Assembly: GCF_004118635.1 (NCBI RefSeq)
Contig: NZ_SDGU01000006.1
Location: 1 to 63,811 of the forward strand
Source: Chlorobaculum sp. 24CR
GTDB taxonomy: Bacteria > Bacteroidota > Chlorobiia > Chlorobiales > Chlorobiaceae
Length of the DNA: 63,811 nt
Direction of reading: 5' to 3'
Shown here: piece by piece, positions 63,430 to 63,811 of the stretch
Layout: each line of letters opens with the position of its first letter
How positions within the stretch are numbered: the first letter of the stretch is position 1
The notes under the pieces: model-generated
Seen by the model: only the letters and a program-made list of their open reading frames with translations
Told to the model about the DNA's origin: nothing
The model's database searches: none
Position numbers and translations under genes: made by a program

Positions 63430-63811
63430 GCTGTGAATCAAAGCGGCTTCGCCTTTTTCGCGATTTCAATTGCAATAAGCCGCCTCGAAAAGCGATTTTA
63501 ATCAAGTGGTTAATGATTGTTTTTAGTCGGGCGTCCTTCGTCAGCCAAACTACCACTAAGAGTTGGAGCAAAGCCACCAATTCGTGTTGCTCTCGTCGGT
63601 TCATAAAGGCAACAGACACGGTTATCGAAAGCCATCCGAACTACCAACTTTTGTGAAGCAGCCATATTGAGTGCAGTCCGAATAGCAAGTGCATTCTGCA
63701 CAACGATATTTTGATAATAATAAAGGATCCTCGAAGCAGAGCTTCGAGGTATTTAGAAGAGTTGGAGCTGCTGTGAATGCAACTTTTTATACTCAATTTC
63801 TCGACCTTGAC
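63430..63811. other. Unassigned region at the right edge
   Basis: About 380 bp with no confident gene. A minus-strand frame (63510-63701, ending DEGRPTKNNH) has no recognised family. A perfect hairpin CCTCGAAGC-AGA-GCTTCGAGG (63729-63749) could be a terminator or the end of an element. More sequence to the right is needed to interpret it. Confidence 0.45.

Overview
The window looks like a chromosomal segment of a green sulfur bacterium (Chlorobiaceae, probably Chlorobaculum). This rests on a metK-ahcY operon preceded by a leader matching the published SAM-Chlorobi RNA, promoters with the TAnnTTTG -7 element used in Bacteroidetes and Chlorobi, moderately high coding GC, and dispersed REP-like hairpin repeats. 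The genus is an inference; no marker gene such as rRNA is present.

Layout. 0.3-10.4 kb is mostly minus-strand housekeeping: rarA and ribE (overlapping), a GH13 amylase-like enzyme, tpx, an orphan ABC ATPase, a DoxX-type protein, ribD and a dCMP-type deaminase. 10.5-15.6 kb holds rqcH, a hotdog thioesterase, a DUF202 protein, an LptF/LptG permease and a membrane protein. 15.6-18.3 kb holds a large esterase/STAND-NTPase/TPR gene interrupted by one in-frame TGA. 18.4-25.4 kb contains tRNA-Lys, secG, hisB, rny, a 6S RNA, zapA, pheT and a four-tRNA cluster. 25.5-32.6 kb has a NUDIX protein, a sugar-phosphate nucleotidyltransferase, an HNH nuclease, a metallophosphoesterase and the SAM-cycle operon metK-ahcY.

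32.7-36.8 kb is a two-gene accessory operon: a PHP-plus-SMC-like ATPase resembling the Ppl antiphage family, followed by an AlbA_2/Schlafen-type ATP-binding protein. 36.9-38.4 kb encodes a folate C1 pair in which the FolD homologue carries the Thr and Tyr substitutions typical of monofunctional yeast MTD1 and is followed, overlapping, by a separate FchA-type cyclohydrolase. 38.5-53.4 kb has trpF, a Kef antiporter, a SulP transporter, a PEP-CTERM protein next to an EpsD-like lipoprotein, tspO, ald, a YgjP-type peptidase and a cystathionine synthase/lyase.

53.8-56.5 kb is a lower-GC accessory island: a membrane protein with a polar tail, an AbiEi/AbiEii toxin-antitoxin pair and an orphan XRE regulator. 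56.8-62.1 kb carries sulfur metabolism (a second cystathionine enzyme and cysK) and the thiSGHF operon. A YhcG/DUF1016 nuclease gene follows thiF, and downstream of it lies a diverged relic of a second thiF 3' end, marking an insertion boundary.

The overall picture is a conserved core repeatedly interrupted by single-gene or two-gene conflict-type modules (STAND-TPR, Ppl plus AlbA_2, AbiE, YhcG), each placed between core operons. The strongest candidates for something new are the Ppl/AlbA_2 pair, the esterase-STAND-TPR gene with its premature stop and identical TPR units, and the split folate enzyme pair.
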